A stretch of 64,000 nt of DNA from Thuidium tamariscinum (lineage: Eukaryota; Streptophyta; Bryopsida; Hypnales; Thuidiaceae), in assembly GCA_947034885.2 (NCBI GenBank), contig OX344754.2:16262501-16326500 (forward strand), given 5' to 3'. Made by a program: the position numbers and the translations under genes. The notes below the pieces were generated by a model that saw only the letters and a program-made list of their open reading frames with translations, searched no databases and was not told the origin of the DNA. Of the stretch, positions 38,076 through 49,729 are shown in pieces (position 1 is the stretch's first letter; every line of letters starts with the position of its first letter).

Positions 38076-39089
38076 TGTGACCTTGGAACCACCACCTACA
38101 ACCACTTTTTTTTTATTACTTATTTTCTTGGGTCTATTCAAAAGAACCCCTAATTTTTTTGCTTCCAATATACACTTTAGTAATTCTATTGGATCATTCT
38201 CCTAAACCTTAAGTAATATTCTTTTGCACTCCTACATTCACTATTCATTTGGTTGATGTCTTCATTTATATATCCACTATATATGAAAGTATCTTTTGCC
38301 TTCAATGCCATTACTATTTCATATCAAAGAAGATCAAGATGAATTTAGCCTAAATCTATTGCACATTGTGAGCTATTCAAGTACAATTTGTTAATGTTTA
38401 ACATCTTAGATGATGCCCATAGTGCCAAAGCTAAATGTGGCATCTTTAAAGTCCAAATTTGGAAATGATTTTTTAACAAACACGTGTTGGCATAAAATTT
38501 TCAAAATCAAACTAAAAAGAGAAATTTCAATCCTTGTGACTAAATTGTGAGATTACAATGATTGTTGGTCTATATATGATCTCATATAGGATGAATCGAG
38601 ATAAGATAGTAGCATACTAGGAGCTCACCCTAAACCACCTCCAAATATTTAAAGAAGTATGATGCCTAAGAGTTTTCAAAGCAAAGTCTGTCTTACACTT
38701 GCTACTTAATGAAGAACATATTTCATGACTACATACTACCTTGAATTCTAAAAGTACAGAACAATATGAACAAGTTCAAGCCCTTGTAGTTTGACCACAA
38801 TATTGCAACAAATTCTGGTCACCCTAAAAACTGAATTGTGAAATGCAACAACAGCAAGTCTTGATTTCAAATTTTGAATTCAGAGATCAATCATGGAGGA
38901 ATTGAACCTCTTGAACTGCCCATTGCAGCATGATTGTCCTACTCTAGCCTACACTAACCAATATACAAGCAATATTAACTAAAACAATGCAACAGTATAG
39001 AATTCTAATTCAAACAATAACTACTTACAAAGACTTTCTACCAAAAAGGCTTGAAATTCAGAACAATCTAAAGGTGCCTTCACAACACA

Positions 39090-42000
39090 TTAAGACTCTA
39101 ACACTGCAATGGCACTTAGAATACCAGCAGAAGCATCACAGTCTAGTCTGTAAACCACGTCATTGCTTGACACTCGGTAATCTTGAGGCACCATGGGGAA
39201 TTTGACAGCCCTCACTTGGCACGCATGAAGATGAGCTACTTTAGACTTCCTAAGAAGCACATAGTTTCTTGTATCTCGACTGTATCTTTGGTAATACAGT
39301 CCACCTATACAAAGGTCTCCCACCAAGAATTCTTGACCCCAAGGGCAAGTGAAAGATTCGTGGACTGTAAAAGCTGGCTTTGTGCACATAAGTACTTCAA
39401 AATTAGCATTACCATCATCACCTTCTTCCGCATTGGTTGCAAAATTATCACCCAATTCAATACAACCAGCTAGCTCTTCCCCATCACCACCATAATCTGT
39501 CCACAAACTGCCATCAAAGTTTTCGGAAATAGCTGATCGGACATGCACTACATTGTCAGGAATTAGTACCTCCACACTCCACCTAAGTGTCCAAGCCAAA
39601 TTCTCACAGCTATCCCACTTACAATCCAAGCAAAAGCAACAAAAACAAGCCAAACTCTTTGTGAGCAACCTGTTGGTGGAAATAGCATTCACAGAGCGAA
39701 TGGAGTGCAAATCTCTGGTTCCAGCAATAGGCATGGTAGTAAAGGGGGTCTCTCGTTCTGTAGCCAATGTCAACTTCGAGATGTGCCAAAACACACGGGT
39801 CACATCGCTCTTGTTTGTCCCAGTATAACAGGTTTCAGGTCTGCAGGACAATTTCTCTTGCAACATTTGCACAACTTGGGCAGCATTTGCAAGTTCAGGG
39901 CCTTCACGATCCAGCTGAGCTTTATGGATGAATCTTTTCACTACAGCTCCATCTCCATCGTGCAGGCCCTTACCATGCCCTGAACCAAAGAAATTCCACC
40001 AACATATGCAACCACCAGTTAGATGAGGATAACGGCTGACATAGTACCAAGGTACTTTACTTTTGAATTGAGAAGAACAACCATCTGACCAAATCCAATG
40101 TTGCTTTGGATAAAAGCCTGATTCATGCAAATCTTTCCATTGCAAGTTCAAACAATGTTGCACAAAATAAGAATCATGTTTCCTATCATCAGAAATATAG
40201 AAGTGATACTTCATCAAAGCATTAGTACTAACATCACTAGGGTCAGGGTTAGGATTTCTTGTCCAACTAATTTGGACAAGAATGGATATTTGATAGTTCT
40301 GCCAATGCATTGATTGCACCTCATTTTGTATCTCAAAGCTGTAGTTTTCAGCAAAGTCAATTACAGAGACAATTCCGTCAATAGGAATATTTTCTAAACT
40401 CTTTTTAAATTGTTTATCTTTCCATCTAGCAATAGAGTTATGCTGAACAAAGAATTGCAATTTTGGCTTCAAATAGTCTACCAACTCATCAGATGTAGTG
40501 CACTTGTAAGCAACATGTAATTTCTGTTTTTCTTCCCCTTTTGTAGTGACAATGGTTTTCATTTCAAATCTCTTCCATGATACTTTAATTCCAGAGGTTC
40601 CTTCTTCCTCAACAGGGCAGATCGGCAAGTAATCAACACCATAGTTATCACACAAACCAAACAAACAATCCCGTGCATGCCACTCAGCAAATTCATCTTT
40701 TGGACACACTACTGATTCCCAGAGCTCGGTAGTTCCAGAGTATCTTACCTCCTTACCTTGGCAGCCAGTGCCACTTACCTCAAGTGAGCCACAAATCTCT
40801 TCACAATCACACGTACAGGTGCAACGAGCGTGCAGGCCAGACTTCAACCGCATATTGTTTAGCGCTTCAAGTAATTCCGAAATTTCAACATGATATATGC
40901 AACAGCAAGTGTTCCTCTCTTTCATCCTTTTCACCCAAAAAGGGCGTAGCAAGTCAAAGGACCTCTTCCCTATAATGATTTCAGGGTAGGCCCTTTGAAA
41001 TCTAAGGTAGAACTCCATCTGCACAAAGTGTGACAACATTGGGATTAGAACAATGTGTACAGTATTCTTTTCTATCTAAGCTTTTGAACACCCTAAACTG
41101 TCATAAAGAATCTCCATAGTCACAAATATGCAACACCAAGTCTCTACTGTACACAAACATCCTAAAGGCCTAGACTACCTCAATGAACACCTAAACCAAC
41201 TAATGTCCAATATTTCAAGCCTATCGTATGTGTACAACTGAACAAATTCAAGAAACACCCAAACTTAATGAAACAACCAACAAGCATCTCTCTATAAAAA
41301 AGTATACTCTCAGTGTGTCCACTTTCAATCCCTAATGTCCACATATACCCTAAACAGCCTATATGAACAGTTACAGTAACAGAGTCTTCAATCCCACTAT
41401 CCCTAAACACCCTCAACATCCTCACTAAATACCCCAAACAACATGTGTCCAAACTACATGCATTCAAACACCCTAAGGTACTTCAATGAATGCTCAAAAT
41501 GACAAATGTCTAACCCTACTGGGGTCAAACACCCTCAGTGCACAACAATAGTGACAAAAGTTCTAGCATATTGTACTCAGATACACCAAACTACCTCAAT
41601 GAACAAACATACTAACAAATGTCCAACCTTCAATACGGAAACATCATGAACACCCGCAGTGAACACCTACAATGACAAATGCTTGCCACTAATGTCTCAA
41701 AACTCCTTTCCTAACTCAATGAACACCCACACTGTCCAATGCCCAATCCAAAATGTAAAGTAACACTCCCTAGTATCTCAACCTAAGCTCAAAGGTAACA
41801 GAAGTCCAATTTCAATTCTACCAGAACATGACAAATACCTCTAAAATAAGCCAAAGTTTCGAACTTCCAATATGTAATCCACTTCTGAATGTCAAAATGG
41901 TAGGTGTTCCATGGAAATGGTTAGAAGCTTACCTAAGTTTGTGGTACCATTGAAGAAATTGAAGAAGAACAGCCACAATTTCCATCCCGTACCATGTAGA

Positions 42001-42920
42001 AGATTAATCCAACATCCGTGAAGTGAGTTCAATAATCAGTATCAACCTAAATCCAAAATATGGAAAACTTTCAAACACCACAAAGATAGAAATGAAGATG
42101 CTAAATTGAATAAGGCAAGTGCAGGAAGAAAACAGTGAACGTGAAGGTTCTGGCTACATACCTGAGTTTCCATTAGGTATTGCGTGGGCTTCACATCGTA
42201 CAAGGAGATATCGATTCTCAAACGAACAACTTCTTTAGCAATAGGACTGTTTCGAGTTTCTGATGACCACCACAGTGCGACTGTTCCCTTAGTGCAATCA
42301 GATAAGACATCAGACCTTTATTTTCGGATTGAAAGCGTCCATTTGAAAACAGAATCTGATTCCATGGCAGTCCTACGAACTTTGGCTTTAGAAATGTTCC
42401 GAGGATGTATTTGCAAAGCTCGGGCTTGTCCTCGAATGGACGTCGTAGATTCAGAGCTAACAACTGCTGTTAAAATGGCATGTTTTGTAACCAGCTGCGC
42501 GGAAGTTTTTGCGGACTTAACCTCGGAAAGAGATTGCTGAAGCCCACAGACAATATCATGCCGCACCCTACTTTCATTTCTCGAAAGAAGCGAAGCAGGC
42601 AACAAATTACTTGACTGAACACTAAAAGCCAGAACTCTCTCTAGAACTTGACCTTGAGCCTCTGGAGTGGAGAAATCTTGCAAAGTTTCATCAATGTGAA
42701 GTAAGATGCGTCGTGCACCTCTTCTAATCTCACGGGAAGGCATATCGTCAAGAGCCCCATCATTTTCTAACACACCTGCTCCAAGCAAACCCATAACTTT
42801 CAGGGCACGACGTTGCTGTTGTCGTTCCCTATTTTGGTGACGACGCTTTTCTAACACTCTTTCAGATCTATTCATTTTTGATCGACCTGAACGTCTGTTT
42901 TCATTCTGTTGGCTACCCAT
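39090..42920 (-). CDS. Transposase-like protein (DFAEN / WSDG / GHGKG family), two exons
   Basis: Exons 42920-42162 and 41018-39090 join at CTCAG|GTATGT and TTTGTGCAG|ATG in phase 0, giving 896 codons. Exon 1 is basic, with a helical segment near its end (SIRGQARALQIHPRNISKAK) like a DNA-binding helix-turn-helix. Exon 2 has a Cys/His cluster (RPFWVKRMKERNTCCCIYH, about 278-296; CTCTCDC), then IDFAENY (about 473), IWSDGCSSQF (about 562) and FGSGHGKGLHDGDG (about 597-610). The spaced acidic residues suggest an RNase-H-fold DDE/D nuclease. I know this motif set from transposon-associated uncharacterised proteins in animals and non-seed plants; the superfamily name (Sola is a candidate) is not settled. 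One in-frame TAA (42318-42320, codon 201) interrupts exon 1; exon 2 is intact over 643 codons. Confidence 0.7.
41070..41770 (-). repeat. Degenerate tandem repeats in the transposase intron
   Basis: On the + strand, words such as ACACCCTAAAC, CCTCAATGAACACC and AATGTCCAA recur at about 55-65-bp spacing. Its convergent neighbour has an intron filled in the same manner by a different repeat. Confidence 0.55.
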
Positions 42921-43122
42921 TGGCAGCAGGTTATAGAATAAGCTGCAAGCATTTCCTTGAACCCAACCTAAACCCTTAAATCCCTAACTACTACAAAAAG
43001 AGCACCACTCTGAGCACTACCAAATCACCATGAAGATGAAATTGAATGCAGAATGGGAGCACAAACTGAACTTACTCCCAAACCCTAAGCCCCAAAACAA
43101 AGCTTGCGCAACTGCATACAGT

Positions 43123-43368
43123 TTAGAACTTCACATAAACCTTGTGCAATGACACTGAAAATCCTAAACCCTAAATTAGCACACATCGTGCAACAACAGC
43201 GTGACAAGGGATGAGACACCAAGGTCGGGGAAGCCGAAATCACAGTTAGAACTTCACACAAACCTTGTGCAATGACAACGAAAATCCTAAACCCTAAACT
43301 TGCACACATCGTGCAACAACAGCGTGACAAGGATGAGACACCAAGGTCGGGGATGGAGAAATCACAAC
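43123..43368. repeat. Two 123-bp tandem copies with telobox words, 5' of the transposase gene
   Basis: A unit containing CCTTGTGCAATGACA, AATCCTAAACCCTAAA and CATCGTGCAACAACAGCGTG is present twice (starts 43123 and 43246) with few differences. AAACCCTAA is the telobox motif found in many plant promoters. The copies lie 200-450 bp upstream of the transposase ATG (42920, - strand), so a promoter role is reasonable but inferred. Confidence 0.75.
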
Positions 43369-44094
43369 AGCAAATTTTCAAAACACACTGGCTTCGCAAT
43401 GGCGGGAGGGCAAATCGCGAGCCAGCGATCCGGAATGAAGACCTCGAACTTCGCGCGATTACAATGTCAGTACCTGGCGGTTACCGTCACCTGTCGGGCC
43501 CCAAGACCGTCCGATGAGAGTCCAGTGAACGGTTCGATTTTATGCCCGATCTCAGAAGAAGTTTGCCACAGCAAGCTGTGGTCCAGCAGATTAAAATAGT
43601 ATTTATTGGTTTATCAAAAAGTCCCAATTTCAAGTGGCGCACCTAGAACTCATGAAATCATAAAAGCTTGGAAAAAAAAATTGGAAAAAAAAATAATTAC
43701 AAAAGAGAAAAGGACTTCATAAATTCCAGAGGTTTTTCTCTCATTCAAAAGTCCTTTCCTAATATTCAATACTTATCTTCACAATAAGATTATAATTTCT
43801 TAAGAGTTTAATAAAATCCTCACTAGAATTATAGTCCCTAGAATAAATTTGAGTACCAAAACCATCTTTAAAAAATCCTTGAAAAATATGCTCATAGCAA
43901 AATTGTCACACCTCTATATTTTCAAAAGTCCCCTACACTTTCATAAAATGCTTCAAAAAATATTTAACAACAAGGTTGTATGTATAATCACGTTTAAATC
44001 TACAAAATCAACTTCTTTTTTAAAAAAAAAAATTTTGAATGTACTTTTTATGCATTTGAAAATTGGGTTTGGGCAGTTTTTGATGGTGTGACAC
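43369..44094. other. Right end of the 13.6-kb insertion: GC-rich promoter-like segment then AT-rich end
   Basis: 43400-43560 is GC-rich and holds no supported frame, in contrast to 43600-44094, which is AT-rich with poly-A runs. No gene is seen. The AT-rich part could be a separate small insertion: TCAAAAAGTCCC near its left end resembles the reverse complement of its right end. Confidence 0.35.
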
Positions 44095-44119
44095 GATTTT
44101 GAGCCCGTCAACCATGCAT

Positions 44120-47100
44120 TCACCCTAGTTCAATATCCGTGTGCTTGCACACGTTGCAGAGGCGGCCGAGTGAAGAAGGTGGAAATTATTGCTAGGCACC
44201 ACAGCACATATGGACGAGACCCGTACTTGATCTACCCAGTATTGGTAAGTTAGTGTTCAATTAACCATAATAGAGAGCTCTATCCCTTCTTCTGTCAATT
44301 TCGATGAACTTGAGGTTTAACATGCTTGGTTCCGCTCATGTTTAGTATGAACGCGTCCATAGATAATTAAGTATTCTTAAGACCATGCCAGACTTGTATA
44401 GTTACATTTTCGGTTGAAGTAGTCAGTTCTTACATGTAACTCATTGGTGCTTTACATTGCATTCTTTGACGTCGGCAAATGATCAGTGCTAAATGTGATA
44501 TTCAGAAAGCACTGAATGGGTTGATGCAGATTGTTGATGGACGACATGTAAGAGGACCATCACGCCGTGGTCGGCGACAAGAAGAAATGTATCGTCACCA
44601 AGAACGTGACGATGAGGGGGGAGGCTTCCACTGGCCGAGGAGAACTGCAGTGGAAGTTGAGAACATGGCAAGAGATGCGTTTGAACGCGTCGATGAGATT
44701 CATCAGAATGTGTCAAATGAAGGAGGTCAAGCACCGATGGATTTTACTGATCTCCAAGGTGATGCTGAGTCCAATGAAGAGAATTTGGAGTATTTGCTGC
44801 GAGAATCTACACAACCTATATTTGAAGGTAGCACTCTGAATCGTCTCCAATGTGCCGTGGTTTTCTTCACATTGTGCAATTTGTACTCTATTCCGCAAAC
44901 ATTCATGGATGCGTTGATGACTTGGATTGCTGGAGACTTGTTACCAACTTCTAACTGTTTCCCAAGAACAACATATGAAGTGAAGACGATGCTCATGAAG
45001 TTGGGCCTGAAGCATCGCCAAGTACACTGTTGTCCAAATGGGCATGTGTTATTTGAAGAGGAGAATGAGGAGCTTAATGAGTGCCCAACATGCACACAGC
45101 CTTGTTATATTCCAGGATCTAATAGAGTTCCACAGCGGGTAGTTCGTTATTTTGATGTCATCAACCATTTCTTGAGAATGTTTAAATGTCCAGAGGTAGC
45201 TAAACACATGACTTGGTATGATAATCACAAATCACGTGGGCGGGTGATGAGGTCAGTTGCAGATAGTGTACACTGGAATCAATAGATCGGCGTTACCCTG
45301 ACTTTGCAGCAGTGAAGACAAATTTGCGTCTCGGGCTTGTTGGAGATGGAATAATTCCATTCAAAAACAATGCAATTAAGCATTTGACGTGGGTATTGCT
45401 CTTGACAATTTATAATCTCCCCCCTTGGCTTCTTACAAAGAAGTTTTTCATATCTTTGGCGGTGTTGGTTCCTGGACCAAAAGGTGTCACAGCAGACAAT
45501 ATTGATGTCTTTTTGAGACCTCTAATCCGTGATTTGCTGAAGTTGTGGGTTGGTGTTCCAACCGTGAATATGTCGGAACCAGAGGGGCAAAGACGATTCT
45601 TATTAAGAGCCATGCTAATATGGACTGTTAATGATTTCCCCGCCTATGGTCTTTTATCAGGGCAGGCAGTTCATGGTTATAAAGGCTGTCCCTTGTGTGG
45701 CCCTGAGACATGTGCAGAGCATGCAACATTATTGAGTAAAATGATTTACTTGGGTGCTAGACGATATCTCGAAGCAAATCACCCTTTCCGGAGGGCTAGA
45801 GCAGCATTCAACAACCACCTAGAATGGTTAATGGCACCCCAGAGAACAACCGGTGAAGAAGTACTTCAGTGGGGGACCGAAAGAGAGGCATTTCTGCGAG
45901 AAGGTGGAATAGAGAATTCAAGCGATGATCCTATCAAATTGCATGGCGTCAAACGTAGGAGTGCCTTCAACGACCTTCCTTATTGGCAAGTACGGTCTCT
46001 TCGTTATATTTTTTACTGTTTGTAGTGAAGGAATGGAAATCAAATAATTGCATTGTAATAGCGATTGCATAGTAGGTTATATAGTTTGAAAGTAATTTTG
46101 AAAGGTAAAGCAGTTGTATGATGGGTGGGACTCGTATGTTCTGCTAAAACATTTCAAAAAGGCTTTCGAGTGAATTCTTGTATTTGGTTTGGGAAGTTTA
46201 AGTTACTAATGCATTCTGTACTACCTATGTCAAAGAAGTGAGTGCATTCTTTTGCGTATGTATAGTTCTGAATCACCGAAGACGGCGGTTTCAAAAAACA
46301 TAATGCTGTGAAGAGTTTACTTCCATGTGAGATCATGTTTCTAAATCAAACCATGAACCTGGAGACATGAAAAGTTGTTAAAGAACTTTAGGATGTCCTT
46401 CTGTGGAAGTTCAGATGTACATTGTAGTCAGTGCACCCATTTAAAGAATTATAAAGTCCAAAAAATTCCGGTATCCCCTTTCGCAGTTGAAATGTGTTGG
46501 TCAAAAATTTTTAGGCCTCTTTGGATTGGTGTTTTTGATTCGCTTCGTTGCAGTGTCTTGTCGTTTTTGTGGAAGGCCCACTCTAGCTGACAGAGTTTTG
46601 TAGAATTAAAAAGCGACAATGAGAAGTCCGTGTTTTTTTCAGACAAGGTCAGACAACGTCGTTGAAGCTTATGTAATGTAGAGTGCATGAACTGAAAGAG
46701 ACATAAGTACAGAGCCCTCCATGATTAGCTTGATTTTTGGAAGCTGGAACATAATGTCTCTACGGTTAATGCACTCTAGGCTGGAGGATGATCAGAACTG
46801 TCATGACTAGGTTTGAGGAATTCAATCTTTGAATGTGAATAACTTTTCATAGTGTGGCATTAATTCAATCTTTGTGATAGTGTTGTTGAAATCGAATTCT
46901 TGTAAAAGGAGGTCCTCAATGTTAGAGATGAATGGGACAATGAATGACCATAATGTGAGCCATTCATTGCTCGCACGTCAGAAGTTGTGCCTTCAAGTTT
47001 CACTAATTAGACATTCATAGTTTCATAAAAATACCTCCATAAAAAACCGTTGAAATTGCTTGAATAAATTGCAGGTTTCCACTGTGTTCTCGTTGCTTGA

Positions 47101-49729
47101 TTCTCGTGGAAGTGGAACTGAAGGAAGTTGACATGGGCGTATGTAATGTTGTCCTTGCTATGCATGCTCCACATTAGTATTGTTCTGAGTAGTGGTGTGG
47201 CTTCGAAAGGGTATGGAAGGATAGCTTCAATTTGATGTAGACACTAATTGTTTTTTTTCTTTCATATTACCCTTACAGGACCATCTAGTGCGTCGTGGAC
47301 TAGACGTGATGCATTGCGAGAAAAACCTCTGTGAAAATATTGTGAAGATTGGATTCGGTGAGAAAGATTCACCTGCCGTGAGAGCCGACCTAAAGGCAAG
47401 GAACATCAGACCCCATCTTCATTTGCAACCAATTGGTGCAAATCAGGAAAAATTCTATATGCCTGATGCAACATATGTTTTGTCAGCAGAGGATAAGGCA
47501 AAGGTCCTCAGAGTGCTGAAAGCCTTGCGGACACCAACGCATTATGCAAGTGCTTTGCATTCAAAAATAAGCAAAGGCAAATTAAGTGGACTTAAGTCTC
47601 ATGACTTTCACGTGCTTTTGCAACAAATTTTGCCTTTATGTTTCAGAAAAATTTCCAACAAGTCTTTTGCTGCAGCTGTCATCCGCTTGAGTAGAGTGTT
47701 TAGAAAGATCTGTGCAAAGTCAATTTGTCTTGATGATGAGCCCCAAATGAAATCTGATTGCGTTGAGACAATGTGTTTATTGGAAAAAGAGATGCCGCCC
47801 TCTTTCTTTGACATAATATCGCATTTGCCTTATCATCTAGTGGAGGAAGTGTTTTTGTGTGGACCTGTCCACACCAGGTGGATGTATCCATATGAAAGAT
47901 ACTTCAAGTCATTAAAAGGATTTGTTCGCAACTTAGCAAAACCGGAAGGCAGCATCTCAGAGGGTTATCAGGTAGAGGAAGCTCTTGGTTTCATTACAGA
48001 ATACATGGCTGAATACAACATAACGTCTCAAAGAGTTTGGGACAACAAGGAGGAGCCAACGATGGTCGATGAGATTTTGGAGGGGAAAGGAAAGGCGAGG
48101 AACCTATCAGAAGACCTCCGGAAAGTGATGCACGATTTCATTCTGGACAATGCATCACACTTGGAACCTTATAGGGAGTAAGTTTATACTAACCTTTTGG
48201 GGAAATGGTAAGGATATTCATTGAATTAGTCAATAGAAATTATTAATTAATCCTTGAAAGGTCCTTTTTCGGGAGCATGGTAATGCTTCGAAGCTAAAAA
48301 ACGGTTAGGGTCCACCTAGTCATATGATTTATTTCATTGAAGTAGTCAGTGGTAATGCTTATATGTTATTGCTCATATTTTAATTAAAATGAGAATGTGA
48401 ATGTAGTAGAGAAATTTTTGAAATTTGTGTTGTAGAAACTGTATAAATTAAATTTAGAAGTGAATGCTTAACTGTCTGTCTGAGTCATTCCCTTTTGTGC
48501 CGATTGATTAATAACCAATTCCAAGAAATGAAAGTAAAACTGTATTAATTAAATGTAGAAGTGAATGCTTAACTGTCTGTCTGAGTCATTCCCTTTTGTG
48601 CCGATTGATTACGAATTGTCGTCAATGAAAGTAAAACAGTCGGAAACTGCTTTTAGGCTCCCGAAATTGCATAGCATTCTTGAGAAAACTGAGTAATAAA
48701 CGTGAACATGAACCACGTGAAGCGAAGTTTTCTGTAGCCAAGCCTTCTGTTCCGTAATTGAATTCAGCTTTGGTGTTGAGGAAGTCTGGGAATTCAGTAG
48801 AATTGTACATTGTCAATTACAAATGACTAAGAAAGAAAATTTGTTGCAGGAGGTATCAAACAGTTTGGGAACAGCGGAATGCTGCGAGATTAGAGTTCCG
48901 TGCTAGACATCCTCGTAGGAGTGGCAGAAGATGGGTTCCCTACCCCAGTGGTTTGGAGGAGGTACCGCCGTTTGCAGATTGGATTGAGGAAGATGTGCAG
49001 GGAGCTCTTGACCAAGGGATTATGATTCCAGAGGAGGTAGAAGACTCATCTAAACTACCATCCTTACAAGCGAGAAAATTTCGAAGTATGTATGCATATG
49101 GTTATCATTTCCGAGTGAAAAGTGTTGAAGAAAGCTTGAGAACTTGTGACTCAGGTGTAGCAGCAGTTTTCCGGAGACCATGTTGATCCGTTCGACGTGA
49201 TGTGAACCCTGTTGAAGCGACCTTGGAGTATGTTGGGCAAATCCTTGAGATAGTCGAGTTGAACTACGGAAGACACTGCACTGTTCTTTTTGTTTGTGAG
49301 TGGGTGAAAGCCAATTATAGAGGAAGGAGTGCAACAGTGAAGAGAGATGAATGGGGATTCACTATGGCCAATTTCAACTCACTATTGCCGTTTGGGTACG
49401 AGTCGTTTGCCTTTCCTATTCACTACGACCAGGTGTTTTTCTCTGACATTGAGGAGGACCCTGGTTGGAAAATAGTCCTCCGGACTGAAGTGAGGGGTCG
49501 AAGAGTTGATAGTGAAACGGAGGAAGCGGAAGAGGCCGAGATATTCAGAATGGGAGAGGATGCCGATTTTGAGGGATTGCGTGCCACAGCTGTAATTGAC
49601 GAGACCAATGATCCTCTTATTCGGACAGGGAGAAGCATAGGAATTACTGAAGTACTAGGCCAGGGAGTACAGGAGGCAGCGGATTTGTTCGACAGGGATA
49701 TTGGCGAGTCCTCCGAAGAGGAGGATTAG
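44120..49729 (+). pseudogene. CACTA tnp2 transposase (Transposase_21, DUF4218, DUF4216)
   Basis: This is the catalytic protein of CACTA elements. I infer exons from about 44120 to 44244 (ends before GTAAGT), about 44506-45989, 47279-48177 and 48850-49729, with phases agreeing at the last two introns. Visible: a Cys motif (CACTRCRGG) in the first exon; HCCPNGHVLF...ECPTC zinc-like motif; the tnp2 core (YPDFAAV, LGLVGDGIIPF, NLPPW, PGPKGVTADNIDVFL, WTVNDFPAYGLLSG); LDVMHCEKN; DUF4218 (LKSHDFHVLLQQILPL, PPSFFDIISHLPYHL, RWMYPYERYFKSLKGFVRN); and DUF4216 near the C-terminus (YGRHCTVLFVCEWVK). Faults: a one-base frame break at 45281-45285 where one A appears missing from a run, and an in-frame TGA at 49184-49186. 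The 5' exon with the ATG was not identified; a 13.6-kb insertion lies directly upstream. Confidence 0.85.
48438..48640 (+). repeat. Two 101-bp tandem copies in a tnp2 intron
   Basis: Units starting at 48438 and 48539 share GAAGTGAATGCTTAACTGTC and TCATTCCCTTTTGTGCCG with very few changes, so the duplication is young. It lies wholly within the intron 48178-48849. Confidence 0.8.

Larger units (their letters stand above)
34470..39010. repeat. 4.5-kb long inverted repeat between two convergent genes
   Basis: The left arm (about 34470-36000) is matched by the reverse complement of the right arm (about 37200-39010). Anchors include CAAGAGGTTCAATTCCTCCA (34579 side) with its complement near 38890, TAAAGATG..ACA..TAGCTTTGG, and TTTAAATGCTTGGGGTATTT near the centre. 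Similarity rises towards the centre, where it is nearly perfect. The spacer of about 1.2 kb is AT-rich. The arms begin about 300 bp after the stop of the + gene and end about 80 bp before the stop of the - gene. Confidence 0.8.
30533..44094. mobile_element. 13.6-kb two-gene DNA transposon nested in the CACTA element
   Basis: The left border GATT|GTGTGCCGCCTATCA and right border GGTGTGACAC|GATT suggest a 4-bp target duplication (30529-30532, 44095-44098) with short imperfect inverted ends starting GTGT. Inside are two convergent genes and a long inverted repeat between them. Outside, CACTA-type exons stop and resume. A 4-bp duplication would fit the Sola superfamily, but assignment rests on the transposase and is unproven. 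The GC-rich segments at both ends (about 30760-30960 and 43400-43560) look like promoters and share the exact word CCGTCCGATG. Confidence 0.55.

Noticed and set aside
34470..39010. CRISPR-like array suggested by regular repeats
   Set aside because: Units are diverged, contiguous minisatellite repeats without unique spacers, in a plant nuclear transposon.
30810..43516. Shared CCGTCCGATG word near both ends of the 13.6-kb insertion as terminal repeats
   Set aside because: Both copies are in the same orientation, lie inside promoter-like DNA, and similarity does not extend beyond 10 bp.
30574..43620. Alternative borders for the 13.6-kb insertion (GGGCCTAGTGGG left, near 43,600 right)
   Set aside because: No inverted partner or matching flanking duplication could be found; the GATT/GTGT borders fit better, though not conclusively.
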